Assembly: GCA_951799445.1 (NCBI GenBank)
Contig: OX637287.1
Span: forward strand, 1,116,001-1,180,000
DNA length: 64,000 nt
Origin: Pseudisothecium myosuroides
Taxonomy: Eukaryota; Streptophyta; Bryopsida; Hypnales; Lembophyllaceae
Reading direction: 5' to 3'
The number at the start of each line of letters is the position of its first letter. Positions within the stretch are counted from its first letter, which is position 1. Below, piece by piece: positions 34,562 through 46,547 of the stretch. Below the pieces are notes generated by a model. That model worked only from the letters and a program-made list of their open reading frames with translations. It did not search any database and was not told the origin of the DNA. Made by a program: the position numbers and the translations under genes.

Positions 34562-37500
34562 AATTGCAAAGCTATGGAGTGCCACGGAAGTTCCCAATTC
34601 ACAAATTCGGATGAGAATCCATTTGGAGGAAATTCCTCCAAGGCCGGACCGGGACGGAATTTTTTGGTGCGAGCTCAAGGACAACATGAGTTGAATTTCA
34701 AGGCAGAAAAACAACTTTCAAAATTAATTGCTCCAAAGCATGCATTGGTTTCTGAGGCAGCTTTTCGTCTTTCGGCAAAGGAGGCAGAAATTTATGCACT
34801 CGAGATTTCCGAGGTGGATACTCCACTATCTTCTTCTATTCCAGAAGAATATCATGATTTAAAAGCAGCTTTCAGTGAGGTGGCATCCAATGAGTTGCCA
34901 GCCCATAGGACTTGCGATATGAAGATTGAATTTAAAGAAGGACAAGAGCCCCGTAACACTGGGTTGCGGCCAATGTCCCCGGTGGAGCTGGAGGAGCTAC
35001 GGAGGTATTTAGACGAGAATTTAGGCAAGGGTTGGATTCGAAGATCCAAGTCTCCTGTTTCAGCACCTATTGTGTTCGCTCGGAAAAAGGACGGTTCAAT
35101 TCGGGTTTGTATAGATTACCGGAATCTCAACAAGGTTACCGTGCGGAACCGCTATCCCCTACCCCTTATCCCAGAGCTCACTGACCGGTTGGTAGGGGCT
35201 ACGATTTTCTCCAAATTGGACATTCGACAAGCCTATCATCGACTTCGTATGGCTGCGGGCCACGAATTCAAAATGGCTTTTAAAACGCGGTACGGATTAT
35301 TTGAATATTTAGTTATGCCGTTTGGGTTGACTAATGCCCCTGCACAATTTCAATCGTTAATGCAAGATATTTTTAAGGACCTTTTGGACATATCTGTTGT
35401 TATATACTTGGATGATATCTTAATTTTTTCAAAGAATCTTGAAGAGCATCGGCAAGTGGTAAGGGACGTATTACAAAGATTACAGGAACATGGACTATAT
35501 GCTAAAGAATCCAAATGTCAATTCCATCAGCATTCCGTTGAATTTTTGGGAATGATTGTCTCGGCTAAAGGACTTGAAATGTGTCCAGATAAGGTGCAAA
35601 CTATTAAAGATTGGCCCATTCCAACCTCAGTTAAGGAAATTCAAGCCTTCCTTGGATTTGCGAATTTTTACCGCCGGTTTATATGTGATTATTCCAAGAT
35701 TACCGTTCCTCTCACTATTCTAACTCAAAAGAACAAACAATTTGAATGGGACCTACAAGCAAGTCAAGCTTTCATCGACCTACGATCAAGATTTCTTCAA
35801 GCACCGGTACTACTCCATTTTGACTTTGCACGGCCTTTTATAGTTGAAACGGATGCGTCAGACATGGCAACAGGTGCAATTCTTTCGCAGCACGGGGATG
35901 ACGGTCACTTACATCCGTGTGCATACAGGAGTTCTAAAATGTCTCCTGCTGAACAGAACTACGACATTTATGACAAAGAACTCCTAAGTATTATTTTAGC
36001 TTTCCAGGATTGGCGGGTGTATTTAGAGGGGTCACCTCATCAAGTCCGTGTAATTTCGGATCATAAAAATTTGGAGTACTTTATGACTACGAAGCAATTA
36101 AATAGAAGACAAGCTCAATGGTCAGAATTCTTATCCGCGTTTGACTTTGATATCCAACATCGACCGGGTTCATTAAATGGGCGTGCAGATGCCCTCTCAA
36201 GAAGGGTTGATCTCATGGAAGGCCGACATGAAGAGAATCGCCCCCTTCTACGTTTGGCATCATTGGAGGACTGTGACCTCGTTTGGAGCGATGCTCAAAT
36301 TCTAGAACAAATAAAACTATGCATTGACGAAGACCCCGCATTGCAACCACTATTGGCAATTCTAAAAGGGGGATTAAAAAAGAGCCCGCATGACATCCGT
36401 CGACGGTTTCAAGAATATAACCTCACAGATGGAATTCTTCGGTTCAAAGACATGATATATGTGCCAAACGATGACGAACTTCGGCGACAAATATTGCGAT
36501 CGAGGCATGACGTTCCCGCCGCGGGACATCAAGGCCGGGCTAAAACTTTAGAATTGGTAACTAGAATTTTTTATTGGCCTACTGTTCGTCGATATGTGCA
36601 TCAATATGTTGATGGGTGCGATTTGTGCCAGAGGTCAAAATCAACACGTCATCTTCGATATGGCCTACTACAACCGATTCCAGCCGCTCATGCTCCATGG
36701 AAGCGGGTTTCTACGGACTTCATCGTTAAACTACCCCAAAGCAAAGGGTATGACTCTATCCTAGTGGTTGTTGATAAGAATACTAAACTAGCTCATTTTG
36801 TACCTACAAAGGAGACCATTGACTCCAATGACACTGTATCGTTATATTTAAATAATGTATGGAAATATCATGGCATGCCGGAGGAGGTCATATCAGACAG
36901 GGGCTCCGTTTTTGTGTCAAAATTTATGCGTAGACTATGTGAACTCCTTAAGATCCAGCCATCACCAACGACGGCTTTTCATCCCCAAGGGGATGGCCAA
37001 ATGGAGAGGGTGAATCAAGTAATTGAACAATTTCTTCGAATGTTTACGACAAAGCGTCAAGATAATTGGGCGGATCTATTGCCATTAGCCGAATTTGCCT
37101 ATAACAACGCCTGCCATTCGGCAACAGGGTTCTCTCCGTTCTATGCCACATACGGTTACCACCCGGCATTATCGTTTTCTATACCTACAACATCCACTGT
37201 TCCAGCGGCCGAGGACCGGGTTCGACATCTACAACAAGTTCATGAGGAACTCAAAACTATGATTTTGATTGCGGGGGAACAAGCTAAGCGAAATTACGAC
37301 CGAGGGGTACAACTACAACCGACCTTTCAACCAGGTGACAAAGTCCTCTTGCGCCATGAAAATATTGCAACTACAGAGCCCTCTCATAAATTAGCTTCTA
37401 AGTTTCTTGGACCGTTTTCAATAATAGCTAAACTCTCCGATCTCGTTTACCGGTTAAAACTACCTAAGACATTGCGTATTCACAATGTTTTCCATGTTTC

Positions 37501-37825
37501 TCTACTTGAAAAATACCGTGAGGATACCATTCCCGGACGTCGCCGCATACCACCTCCGCCGATTATTACCCCAATTGGAGATGTGGAGTGGGAGGTGCAC
37601 AAGGTTATTGATTCATGTTTATTCGGTCGTTGGAAAAAACTCCACTACTTGGTGTCATGGGAGGGCTATGGCCCGGAGGAGAATTCGTGGGAGCCGGCGG
37701 ACAATCTTGAAAACGCACCGGAGGCGATTGCTGATTTTCATAAACTCCATCCAACGGCACCGGGGCCCCAACCTAGAAGGGGGGGTAATGTTACGAACCC
37801 GTTCGTAACAAGGGAACGGTTGTAA
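34562..37825 (+). CDS. pol: Chromovirus reverse transcriptase, RNase H, integrase and chromodomain
   Basis: The frame is the same as the protease, resuming after the TGA. Numbering from the ATG at 34574 gives 1083 residues. Reverse transcriptase: KLDIRQAYH (about 215) and catalytic YLDD (278-281). RNase H: TDAS near 427 and SDHKNL near 496. Integrase: zinc-binding H645, H652, C682, C685, then the catalytic triad D715, D775, E811 with 35 residues between the last two, and a GPF motif near 946. A chromodomain (about 1004-1056, EVHKVIDS through YLVSWEGY and NSWEPADNL) would direct integration to modified chromatin. All catalytic residues are present. The TGA at 34559-34561 is the only stop between protease and here. 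It is either a lesion or needs readthrough; no known readthrough context follows it. Confidence 0.9.
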   Translation, partial: NCKAMECHGSSQFTNSDENPFGGNSSKAGPGRNFLVRAQGQHELNFKAEKQLSKLIAPKHALVSEAAFRLSAKEAEIYALEISEVDTPLSSSIPEEYHDLKAAFSEVASNELPAHRTCDMKIEFKEGQEPRNTGLRPMSPVELEELRRYLDENLGKGWIRRSKSPVSAPIVFARKKDGSIRVCIDYRNLNKVTVRNRYPLPLIPELTDRLVGATIFSKLDIRQAYHRLRMAAGHEFKMAFKTRYGLFEYLVMPFGLTNAPAQFQSLMQDIFKDLLDISVVIYLDDILIFSKNLEEHRQVVRDVLQRLQEHGLYAKESKCQFHQHSVEFLGMIVSAKGLEMCPDKVQTIKDWPIPTSVKEIQAFLGFANFYRRFICDYSKITVPLTILTQKNKQFEWDLQASQAFIDLRSRFLQAPVLLHFDFARPFIVETDASDMATGAILSQHGDDGHLHPCAYRSSKMSPAEQNYDIYDKELLSIILAFQDWRVYLEGSPHQVRVISDHKNLEYFMTTKQLNRRQAQWSEFLSAFDFDIQHRPGSLNGRADALSRRVDLMEGRHEENRPLLRLASLEDCDLVWSDAQILEQIKLCIDEDPALQPLLAILKGGLKKSPHDIRRRFQEYNLTDGILRFKDMIYVPNDDELRRQILRSRHDVPAAGHQGRAKTLELVTRIFYWPTVRRYVHQYVDGCDLCQRSKSTRHLRYGLLQPIPAAHAPWKRVSTDFIVKLPQSKGYDSILVVVDKNTKLAHFVPTKETIDSNDTVSLYLNNVWKYHGMPEEVISDRGSVFVSKFMRRLCELLKIQPSPTTAFHPQGDGQMERVNQVIEQFLRMFTTKRQDNWADLLPLAEFAYNNACHSATGFSPFYATYGYHPALSFSIPTTSTVPAAEDRVRHLQQVHEELKTMILIAGEQAKRNYDRGVQLQPTFQPGDKVLLRHENIATTEPSHKLASKFLGPFSIIAKLSDLVYRLKLPKTLRIHNVFHVSLLEKYREDTIPGRRRIPPPPIITPIGDVEWEVHKVIDSCLFGRWKKLHYLVSWEGYGPEENSWEPADNLENAPEAIADFHKLHPTAPGPQPRRGGNVTNPFVTRERL

Positions 37826-38045
37826 CGGTTAGGGTTAGTTGGCCTCTCCCTTCCCTTTAATAGTCAAGTGAGGAGGCTTGTTCCTCACTTGACATTTTGT
37901 GTAATGAAGATAATATGATTTTGGATACAATGTGTAAGTGTGATTCTCATTGTCATTATTGTAACTTGGTGGTGATTTAGCGTTGGTTTGCTTTGAATGC
38001 AATCTAAGTAGAGCATCGACTTCTTGGTCAAGCCGATCCGTAACA
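37789..38045 (+). repeat. 3' LTR of chromovirus
   Basis: It is 257 bp and matches the 5' LTR except at two transitions. A G-run polypurine tract (about 37775-37785) precedes it. The pol reading frame runs into the LTR and stops at 37823-37825. Confidence 0.95.
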
Positions 38046-38050
38046 CAAGG

Positions 38051-39075
38051 TTACATAATGCAATCCAATTCCTCCTTTTGCTCTTTTTGTATATGCCTTC
38101 AGATTTCTTTTCATACTTCTTCCAACATTTTTCTCATTTTTCACTTCAATTGGAACTTCATTGTCTTCTTCTTTATCCTCATAAAAATCAAGGGCATTGG
38201 TTAATTACTAATAGAAACATGGTTTGCATTCATGATTGCATAAACTAAGATTATAGATCCACACTTGGACTAATTTGTCATTAGTTGGAGATGAATGAAT
38301 ATTCATGTAGTCAAAACATTCCTAGATAAGAACAAGAGTAGCTTAAATACTAAGGTGAAGCTTAAATACTAAATAAAGTGCAAATTTATTTTGAGTGGAC
38401 ATTTGAGGATGCCATACTGATATACTCAACAATGCATTACCTTCTTTATGGTGTTTTGCCAAAGAAATGGCATTGTCTAAGAGTAATTGAAATTTTTTTG
38501 TTGAGAAAGAGAAATACGTATGATTCCAAAGAATATGTTTACAACCAAACGGCCAATCTAAGTGAGGAATTTACTAAAAAAATTTGAAGGCCAACTTCAG
38601 CACTATTTCATTTTCAAACCATTTATCAATTTCATTAGTTTTTTTTCCTATAAATTTAAATATTTATAAATCAACCTCTATGGATATTTTCTACTTTTGA
38701 TATTTTAAAGAAACAATATTTTATGTTTAAAGGACATGGGTACTGCACTTTTGAATTTCAAACAAATTTTTTTAAGAAAAAATATATTTGTGATACAAAA
38801 TTAACATAGAGTGTGCATCTTATATTAGTGAAGGGCTTAATAATATTCATTTTGAACAAATGTGAATATAAAATTGTACATATAAAGTAAAAAACATTTC
38901 TTTAGATGTTTTAAACTAGAAGACAAAGTCAAATTTAGAGATTACATTCTATAAAGAAAATATTTATTTTAAAATATTGAAGGGCTAAAGTGTAATAGAA
39001 TCTTATATTTGATATATTATAAAACATTATGGCTTAATTTTCAAAAAACATGTTGATTCTATTGCACTTTAATAT
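38051..39075. other. AT-rich intergenic DNA
   Basis: No gene or bounded repeat is recognised. Confidence 0.4.
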
Positions 39076-40017
39076 TTAACCCCTAAAGGCCCAAGGCCTT
39101 TTTTCTGCCAAAAAACACTGAAAATTGCCATTTCTATAGCAAAGTATAAAAAAATTTAAAAAATGTTTTTTTTGAACATCTAACCGTAGGATCTTACACC
39201 TAACTAGTATGAGAATGTATGGAAAAAATTTCAGAATTTTTGACCGCACAGATTGCAAGATATCGGCGTTTAAAGTGAAAAAACAAGTTTTTCAGCACAT
39301 TGCGGGGCTAGATTTTTTGGCTTTAAACATTTTTAACTTAAAATTTTTGCACTACAGCGTTTTGAGCTTTAAATCTTTATTGTAGAGAATTGAGTTGAGA
39401 GTCTAGGAAAAAATTCAAAAATTCAAAAAAACTTAATTATCATTCTTAAAAAAATTGTTAAGTAGAAGTAGGTCCAAGATAGAAGGAAAATCTAAAATAT
39501 TCATATATTTTAGATGGAATTAAAATGCACTAATCCCAATGGTGAGATTGTTCTAGCAAGTAAATTACACCATGAAAAAAAAAAATTTGAAAAATTTGGA
39601 AAATTGCATTCAGAAATGAATCCTACAAGTAATTTTTTGCAAGAAGATGCTCTAACTGCCCGAAAAACAAGAATATCCATAACTTTCTCATAACATATCC
39701 AAATGAAATGAATCAAAGCTTTCCAGATAGGCAAAAATATAATCTATCAGAAAAAAAATATTAAAAAAAAAAATTCAAATTTTTGTCCATTTTTTTTCTG
39801 CTGCCCGGGCTGCCCACCGTCCCTTGTTTTCAGCTTATTTGGTCATAACTATTGTTCCCGGGCACCGATTGTGGAAAAAATTATATTCCCACGAAGCTAA
39901 TCAGTTGTTCAAGCTCCAGAAAAAGTTTCAAAAAATCAAGAGAAAATTTCAGCCCGTAGGTACCTGCCCGAAAACGCATTTGTCCCCCGAAGGGACAACG
40001 GTCCTTTAGGGGTTTAA
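39076..40017 (+). mobile_element. TTAA-flanked MITE-like repeat, copy 4
   Basis: The element runs 39080-40012 and is close in sequence to the 477-1333 copy. The left flank is TTAA; the right end reads CTTTAGGGG then TTTAAA, one base longer than in the other copies. It is non-coding. Confidence 0.7.
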
Positions 40018-40657
40018 AAGGTACAAACGGTACATAAATCAATATCCAAAATTGTGTTGTGTAGGTGGCACCAACAAAGGGTCCCTAGGATTCAAGAACC
40101 CCCCCATGCCACCTTGATTCCCTTACAAAGAACTAAAAGCTCTTCAAATGACTAGACAGGACGTCCCTTAGTGCAATAACTCGGACTTCCATGCACCTAG
40201 GATCAGTTAAATCTTCATGAAAGACTCAAAGAAAATCGGAATTGTACATGAAAATGTGCAATAGTGAGAAGAAGAGAATCAATACTGTTGATTGACAAAA
40301 GACTTTGGGGAGGCAAGTTTCTAATTTCTGTACAACTATTTCAACATTGGACTTGAAGTTTTCAGTTGCTTTTTGTTTGTCAACAAGGCAAAGCTACTCC
40401 TAAAATGTAGTCTCCCTATGTGCATATAAATGAAAGCATGGTGGAACCTGGCTATGGCAATTCCGGCTGAAAAACTTGAAAATTCATTTGAGATTCCGAT
40501 TATTATGGAAATTTGTCTTAGAACAGCATCAGTGGAGTCTAGATTTGAAGCTCAATTATACCCCATGTCCAAATCTTTTTCCTTCCAAATGGGTCCATTC
40601 CGGTAAAACCAAGAATGGAGTCTCAATTTTGAGCCTAGGAAACCACATAATCAATTT
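40018..40657. other. Intergenic DNA downstream of thioesterase gene
   Basis: Sequence 3' of the minus-strand thioesterase stop. It presumably contains its 3' untranslated region. No other gene is seen. Confidence 0.4.
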
Positions 40658-43600
40658 CTAGAGCTTGGCATGGAGATCGTTTTCTTTTGGCGGTGTCGGA
40701 AGTACTCGTATGATTCCTTCTTGAGCTAGTGACGCTACCAGCTGCACACCCATAATACCTATCAACTATCATGGATTGAAGCATGGGCTTCACATTCAGG
40801 TTTCAAAGTTCTGAAATACAGTAAATCCAAAAAACAATTCAATAGAAGAGGGTTAATCAGTGAGAAGATGATGTACCTCACCACTTTGTGTGTAGACTCG
40901 ACCCAAGCACAGAGCACGTGAATTGCATGCACGGTGGCTCTCCGTCTGAATCAATTAACAGGCACATCCATACAAGTTTTTTTAGCTTCTGATAGACTAG
41001 AAAATCAAAAACGGTATAACCGAGAAGCTGGCTGTGTGCTGTTTCACAAAGGCCATAATCTCCACATCATAAAAATGAAGTTGTTCAAAGCTAAACTTCT
41101 ATTTGTCACCAGGTTGCTGTGTACGGACATAGTGCAATTCAGTTACAGACGCCTAGACTGAACAGGGTTTTCAATAACTCAAGACAGTTTCACAGGCTTT
41201 CAGACATAAGGAAGAGGATATTCTTCTTCATAAGTTATGCGAGGAATATCCTCTGTTTTCAGTGATCCAGATTTTGCTCAGGCAAAGAATCACACTACTA
41301 AAGTCAGAGACATCCAAAACTGACACTTTCGTCAGTGAGCTTAGTTCCTGCAATTAAATTGATTCCATTTGTGTATATCCTTGTTTGCAAAATGAAAAAT
41401 TAAGGATTCCCAAGCACCAAGGAATGAACTATGCATTATGTGAACACCTTATGAAGTTATAAGGGTGAATTTTTAGTGACAGATGTTCTAAAATCGTTTC
41501 TTGACAGTAGTACATATTGATTAAAAGGACAAACACCAGCGGACCATCGAAGCAACTGAAGCAGTCCCCGGCGATTTGGCGATTCCCTACCTTAATGAAA
41601 GAACACAATGAATAAGCTTATGTAGGTTAGTTAGAGCCATATGAAAGTAAATACATATCAGAGGAATGAAATGTAATGCATGGTACCACAAAAAGAAGAT
41701 AATCGTCGATTCGAAAAGGTCGGTGAAACCATATCCTGCACCATGTCGAAGCCAAAGCTGACTGTCAATGACGATACTGTTCTACAGACAGACAGACAGA
41801 CAGACAGACAGGCAACCATGAAAGAAATCAAAAGGTTTTGGGTTTAAGGTTAGGGCTCTTGGGTTCTAGGGCATTACGAGTGATCGATGCTGCTACCAAC
41901 GACTGGATGTTTGTTCACCACCATGGTGTGGGGCATCATTGCAGTCTCCAGAAACGACCAATCAAAAGCGTAACCTGCTGCACATCTGATTGAATCGTCC
42001 CACTCAGTAAATCTGATTTTTTATATCAGGACAACACTGATTCCAATTTTTCAACTCAAAAGCATTACTAAATCTCTTATACGCAGATTCGTGCTGGTTT
42101 AATGTACCTGTGGAGGGCTTCATCATCGCCTAGTTTTCCGTTTGTCCGCACCCATAATCTTTGTCTGCAGGAGAATCCATGTCCATGGCAAGTCCTCAGT
42201 CAGGCACTTGCTGAAGAGATTTGGCAGCCATGGGTCATGGAATGCTTGCAGATGATGCTGTGATTTACTACATATCCTGTTAATGTTGTCAATTTGCTTG
42301 TTTGATACGACTTGGTACTACTGTGTATTCGATGCTCCACTAGTAATTTTATCAAGTACTGGAAATAAATTGTACCTAATGCTTTGTACATAATTCCTGT
42401 TTGATATAGACATAGTAGTCATGCAAACTTACCGAGGCTCTTGAGGTTCCATGGTAAGTCGACTCCTACGATAGAAATACCTCAAGTCCAATGTTTCGCT
42501 CATTTTCAAGCATGCAATAGCTGGCAGCCGGATGAATCTAGCAGTGACAGCTCAAAGTCAGATTGAGACTGGAATGAGGTTCAGTTGTTAAATTCTACTT
42601 GATGAACATGATGACAGGTCTCCTTCCAACTACTCAATCGAATGCAAAATCTTGAAAAGTCGTAACAAGTTTTTCAGTAAAAATAAGACTGACGATTTTG
42701 GGAACGTTTAGACAACGTCATTCAAAAAGATCTTTCCCAGTATTCAGAGTCTGGACTCCATACTGCCACAACGATCATACAAAGGCCTTATTTTGTATGA
42801 TGGAGAGGCCTCTGTATGCGATTATAGGAAAACTTTCTTCGAGAGGATTCTTTTTGTGGTGATGTCTAAAAGTTCCTGAAACACTCTAATTATTGAAGAC
42901 CTTTCTGAACTCTCACCGACACCACGAATCCTCCAAAACATACACCAGAACATAATTGCATGCTGAACTAAACCTTGCATGAATGCAGACCAATGACGGA
43001 TAAAAGCTTACTCATGTGCAAGGGACACTCACTCGGGAAGGTGTGTGTCATTACAAACTGGTCCCAGCAGTTCTTCGTAAGTGGGGAGCTGCAACCATGA
43101 CCCATGTTTGGACATTAAACCAGTGACTACAGTTGTTCTCTTTCATGTCTGATTCACTAATTGTCCAATTTAATGCTAATTCAAACACCACATATTAGGG
43201 TACTAGTTGATGAACACCATTCACTGAGCTGTGAATCTCATGTTGATCACTTCTTGACTAGACACTTGTTGCTAGAAGGACGTGGCCCTATCACGAAGGT
43301 AGTCAATCAAAAATGATCAGGTTCCAAGATGAATAGGTGCATTCTTTGTTTCTACAGTTGCCTTGGAAGTCATTCATCGGACACTTTTAGTCCTCAACGT
43401 CCTGATTGGGTTGAAAGCTTCCTGATGGTGCTTCCAAAGTTCAGATTTTAACAGAAAATTCATTTATCCTAGGCATGCTATATGGTATTACATTAAATCG
43501 TGAAACACACTAAATAAAATGAAAAGTGTAGTGGATAGGTTACGGGAAGAAACAGTCAGATGACAATTGGCAATTTGGTATCTAAAATTCATGATTGGCA

Positions 43601-46547
43601 CTCAGTAGAATTATTGATTATCCACCTGTAGGAAGGTTTTTGAGAGAGAAGTTGATTCTGTAACACGGTTTGCACTGCGAACTGAAAATATACCTCATTG
43701 GGAGGAGTCGTATTTGGCATTGGATATTGATGCTCAAGGCCATCTTCGGCTCTCTGCAATTTAGTGAGAACGGTTCAAAAAATGTACTGCTGTAATGCTC
43801 TGGAATTCCATGAGGCTGGTGTCCATTAGAAACAATTGAAAGGGTCTCAACGAATGCAATTGCCTGTGAAGTAGATTTACCTGAAAAGATGCATACATGA
43901 CAAAGCAAACTTTGCCTTTCTGTGTGGCTTGCACATGTCGTGTTGCAAATGTCCGACCACTCCGAGTCCTCTCCACCTTGAAAAAAATGGGTACTGCAGA
44001 GAAGAGTAACTTGAATTGAAAAAACCTCAATCTCATGCCAACAATTTTTTTGTTTCCAAGCAATGAACCCAAGCTTCGTTACTGGGACCTGAAATTGGGG
44101 GCATCTAATGTGTTGATTTTGTGATGGAAAATTAGGTTTACCACTTTGAAATGAGAGAGGACAAGATAAAGAACGTACAAGAAGAGATCCCACCGAGGAC
44201 AAAGTATGAATGAAGACTGTGAACAACGAGGGCAGGCTCCACTGTCTTGGACGCAGCGCCCAAAGCCTGCACAAATTTGAATCTTTTGAAGTCATTTCTG
44301 GGCTTCAATAGAGGAGATTTAGAAGCGAAAAACAGGAAGCCAGGTCTATGTGCTGTAACAAGGTCAAATGCTGTGGAGAGAAATTAAATTAATTCCTCAC
44401 CAGGCCCACCATGCGGCCTCCATACATGTTACCCCAGAATGTGGGTGCCTCAGGCATGGAATGGGCTTTAAACAAGTCATCCTGGCATGTGCACAAACAT
44501 TAGCGTTAGACAAAGAGCAGATCTGACTGTCAAAGATCGTGGATGTACATAAGTAAAGCCAGTTTGGAATTTGAATGAAATAATGTATCCGGTCATCATG
44601 CATGCACACTGAACTTTCACCAAGAGGCCTACCACATTAGAAGAAAACTAAAGGAAAGACAATGAAGTGGAAGCGGAAGCATACTACAGGAACAGTTAGA
44701 GAGATTGAAGGGTCCCGTTTATTCATTCGGGCATGCTGCCAGCGTCCTATGTGGCCCATGAAAGATGACTTGTCAATGAAGAAGCCAGTATTCTTCTTAC
44801 ATGAACTATTGCTTGAAAGGGTTTAGGGTTTAGGGTATTTTGCCTGCCTATAGTGTGGCAACGCCTAGATTATTATTACTGTTATGTATTGTCATGTGAT
44901 TGATTCCTGAAACTCACCTCTATAAATTCCAGTTGTAACAGTCGTTCTAGAATGGACAATTCTCCAGGTTGATGTCTCCATGTTGATGCTGGAGAAAGAT
45001 ATGGAGCTTGCTCATGTGGGATTACAACACACGAAACCTGGCGTTGTGAATCAATAAGGTCATTCAACGGAGTATCTCAAATGACGTGCAAGACAAACTC
45101 TGTAACCGAGTGAGCAAACATGTTCACTGATCATGCATACCTCCGAGCGAGCAATTATATCATGCTTGTGGAGTTTCTTCTCTGGTGCCACGGAAGCTGC
45201 ATGCCAACCCAGACACAGTGAAATTCATCTTCAAAAAAAATGCAAAAGACTTTTGAAAACTGCGCATTCAGTGTAAATTCCTATCAAGCAGTCATTGCAT
45301 GAAATTAAGAACTTGGAAGGATAGTCAGCTACTCTCTCTAGAGCTCCAATTCTCAAGTTAAAAGCACAGTGGATATAAAGTCAGCAAAAAGTACATGTCT
45401 TTGTGCACTAAGAACGAAATAGTGCGTGTGATGCCGTGAATTCAGCAGCCTGTAATATTGTGCTCAAGGTCACACCAGACTACTTCCAGTTCTCTAAACA
45501 AATCTTATAGTTTCTTTTTAAGTCAAGAGCAAAGGCAATTCATACCATGGCCAAAGTGATTGCCCGGTGACAGGTGCTTTTGTGAGTCCTTGTCGGATGT
45601 CTTCAAGATTATGTCAGCCTGCACAGGAAAGAAATTCAGAGTGGAAATCAATTTCAGCAGAATAACATTTTAACAATAATATGCATGGCTTGGTCAGAAT
45701 ATGTTTTTCAGTGTACTTAGACTATTCCAAGAATTTCAGACTATCACTGGGAGAAATAATTGATAGGAGGTAAGGTAAGCCTGATGCAATTAATAAATAG
45801 ATCTCCTCGTGCTTTATGGGAGAGGCCACTCTTTGATCACATGATTGCACTTACTCGCAAGGTGCTTCACAATCTAAAATATCAAATTCATAACCTTCTA
45901 GTAAAGTAATTGACCTACTTAATTGTCGTCTACCCGTTGCACACCTCCCTGTAATTAAAGTCTAAAAAATGCTAATTCTACTGAAAATACTGTTCAAGAG
46001 CACAAGCTCTTCTTTAGCATGATTGTTTCCTAAGCGATCAAGAGCACTACCAAACTGTTAGCAAAAAAGTAAAACAATCAGTGCTTGAAAACTTAATCTT
46101 GATTTTCCAAAAACAGACTCTTAGAATATTAACAACATGACATTTCCGAATTTCTATAATCCCCTAATTCACAGTCAGCCAAAACCTCGCCACAATGCAC
46201 AAATTGACATACTAAATACCTCGCCCTTCCAGATTATAAATAATCCTTCACCCGGTTCGCCTTCTTTAACTATCCACTCACCTGCCCCTGGAGCAGATCA
46301 TAAACAAGCCCCGAGCCCCGTATGGAGTACAATCAATCAAGTTAGAATAGAAACGATTGCGCAAACAAATAATGTGCATGTAAACGAATCCTATATGTCA
46401 ATTTCGGTACTGCGATTGATAAACACAAAATATACCGAAGTGCCTAAGCTGCGCAAATTTTACAATCTGCTCAAATGAAGCTCCCGGGAGACGCTGCAAC
46501 ATTGGCAACGACCCCAACAAATCCAACACTGCACCATAACCAAACAT
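40658..46547 (-). CDS. Acyl-CoA thioesterase, TesB/ACOT8 type with cyclic-nucleotide-binding-like N-terminus
   Basis: It would hydrolyse acyl-CoA to free acid and CoA. Exons in gene order: 46547-46436, about 46326-46282 (acceptor unresolved), 45618-45546, 45196-45141, 45037-44918, 44481-44401, 44266-44179, 43993-43881, 43753-43694, tentative 42875-42834, 42520-42433 (acceptor tentative), 42164-42108, 41985-41878, 41735-41687, 40945-40877, 40741-40658. The firmly placed ones join in phase with GT-AG borders. The N-terminus resembles the CNB-like domain of plant ACH proteins. Then come two hotdog units: FGG-like MYGGRMVG, VVHSLHSYFVLGG and GRTFATRHVQATQKG, then IDHSIWFHRPFR and LVASLAQEG. The TesB catalytic set is visible as Asp in YAFDWSF, Ser (for Thr) in SSIDHS and Gln in LAQEG. 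The C-terminus is HAKL; a peroxisomal signal would be SKL-like, so targeting is uncertain. Total is near 415 aa, as in the family. One or two short exons between 43694 and 42520 remain unproven. Confidence 0.85.
41784..41811. repeat. (ACAG)7 microsatellite
   Basis: A perfect tetranucleotide run inside the thioesterase intron between the exons at 41985-41878 and 41735-41687. Confidence 0.95.

Larger units (their letters stand above)
32458..38050 (+). mobile_element. Ty3/gypsy chromovirus, nearly intact
   Basis: The element spans 32463-38045 (5583 bp), flanked by the 5-bp duplication CAAGG (32458-32462 and 38046-38050). The two LTRs are 257 bp each, begin TGTTAC and end GTAACA, and differ at two positions (32655/37981 and 32713/38039, both transitions). 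Order inside is gag, protease, reverse transcriptase, RNase H, integrase, chromodomain, which defines a chromovirus. Low LTR divergence implies recent insertion. One in-frame TGA separates protease from reverse transcriptase, so this copy may be inactive. Confidence 0.96.

Noticed and set aside
43618..44295. 225-codon continuous protein
   Set aside because: It reads through several introns in the wrong frame; the spliced thioesterase exons explain this region.
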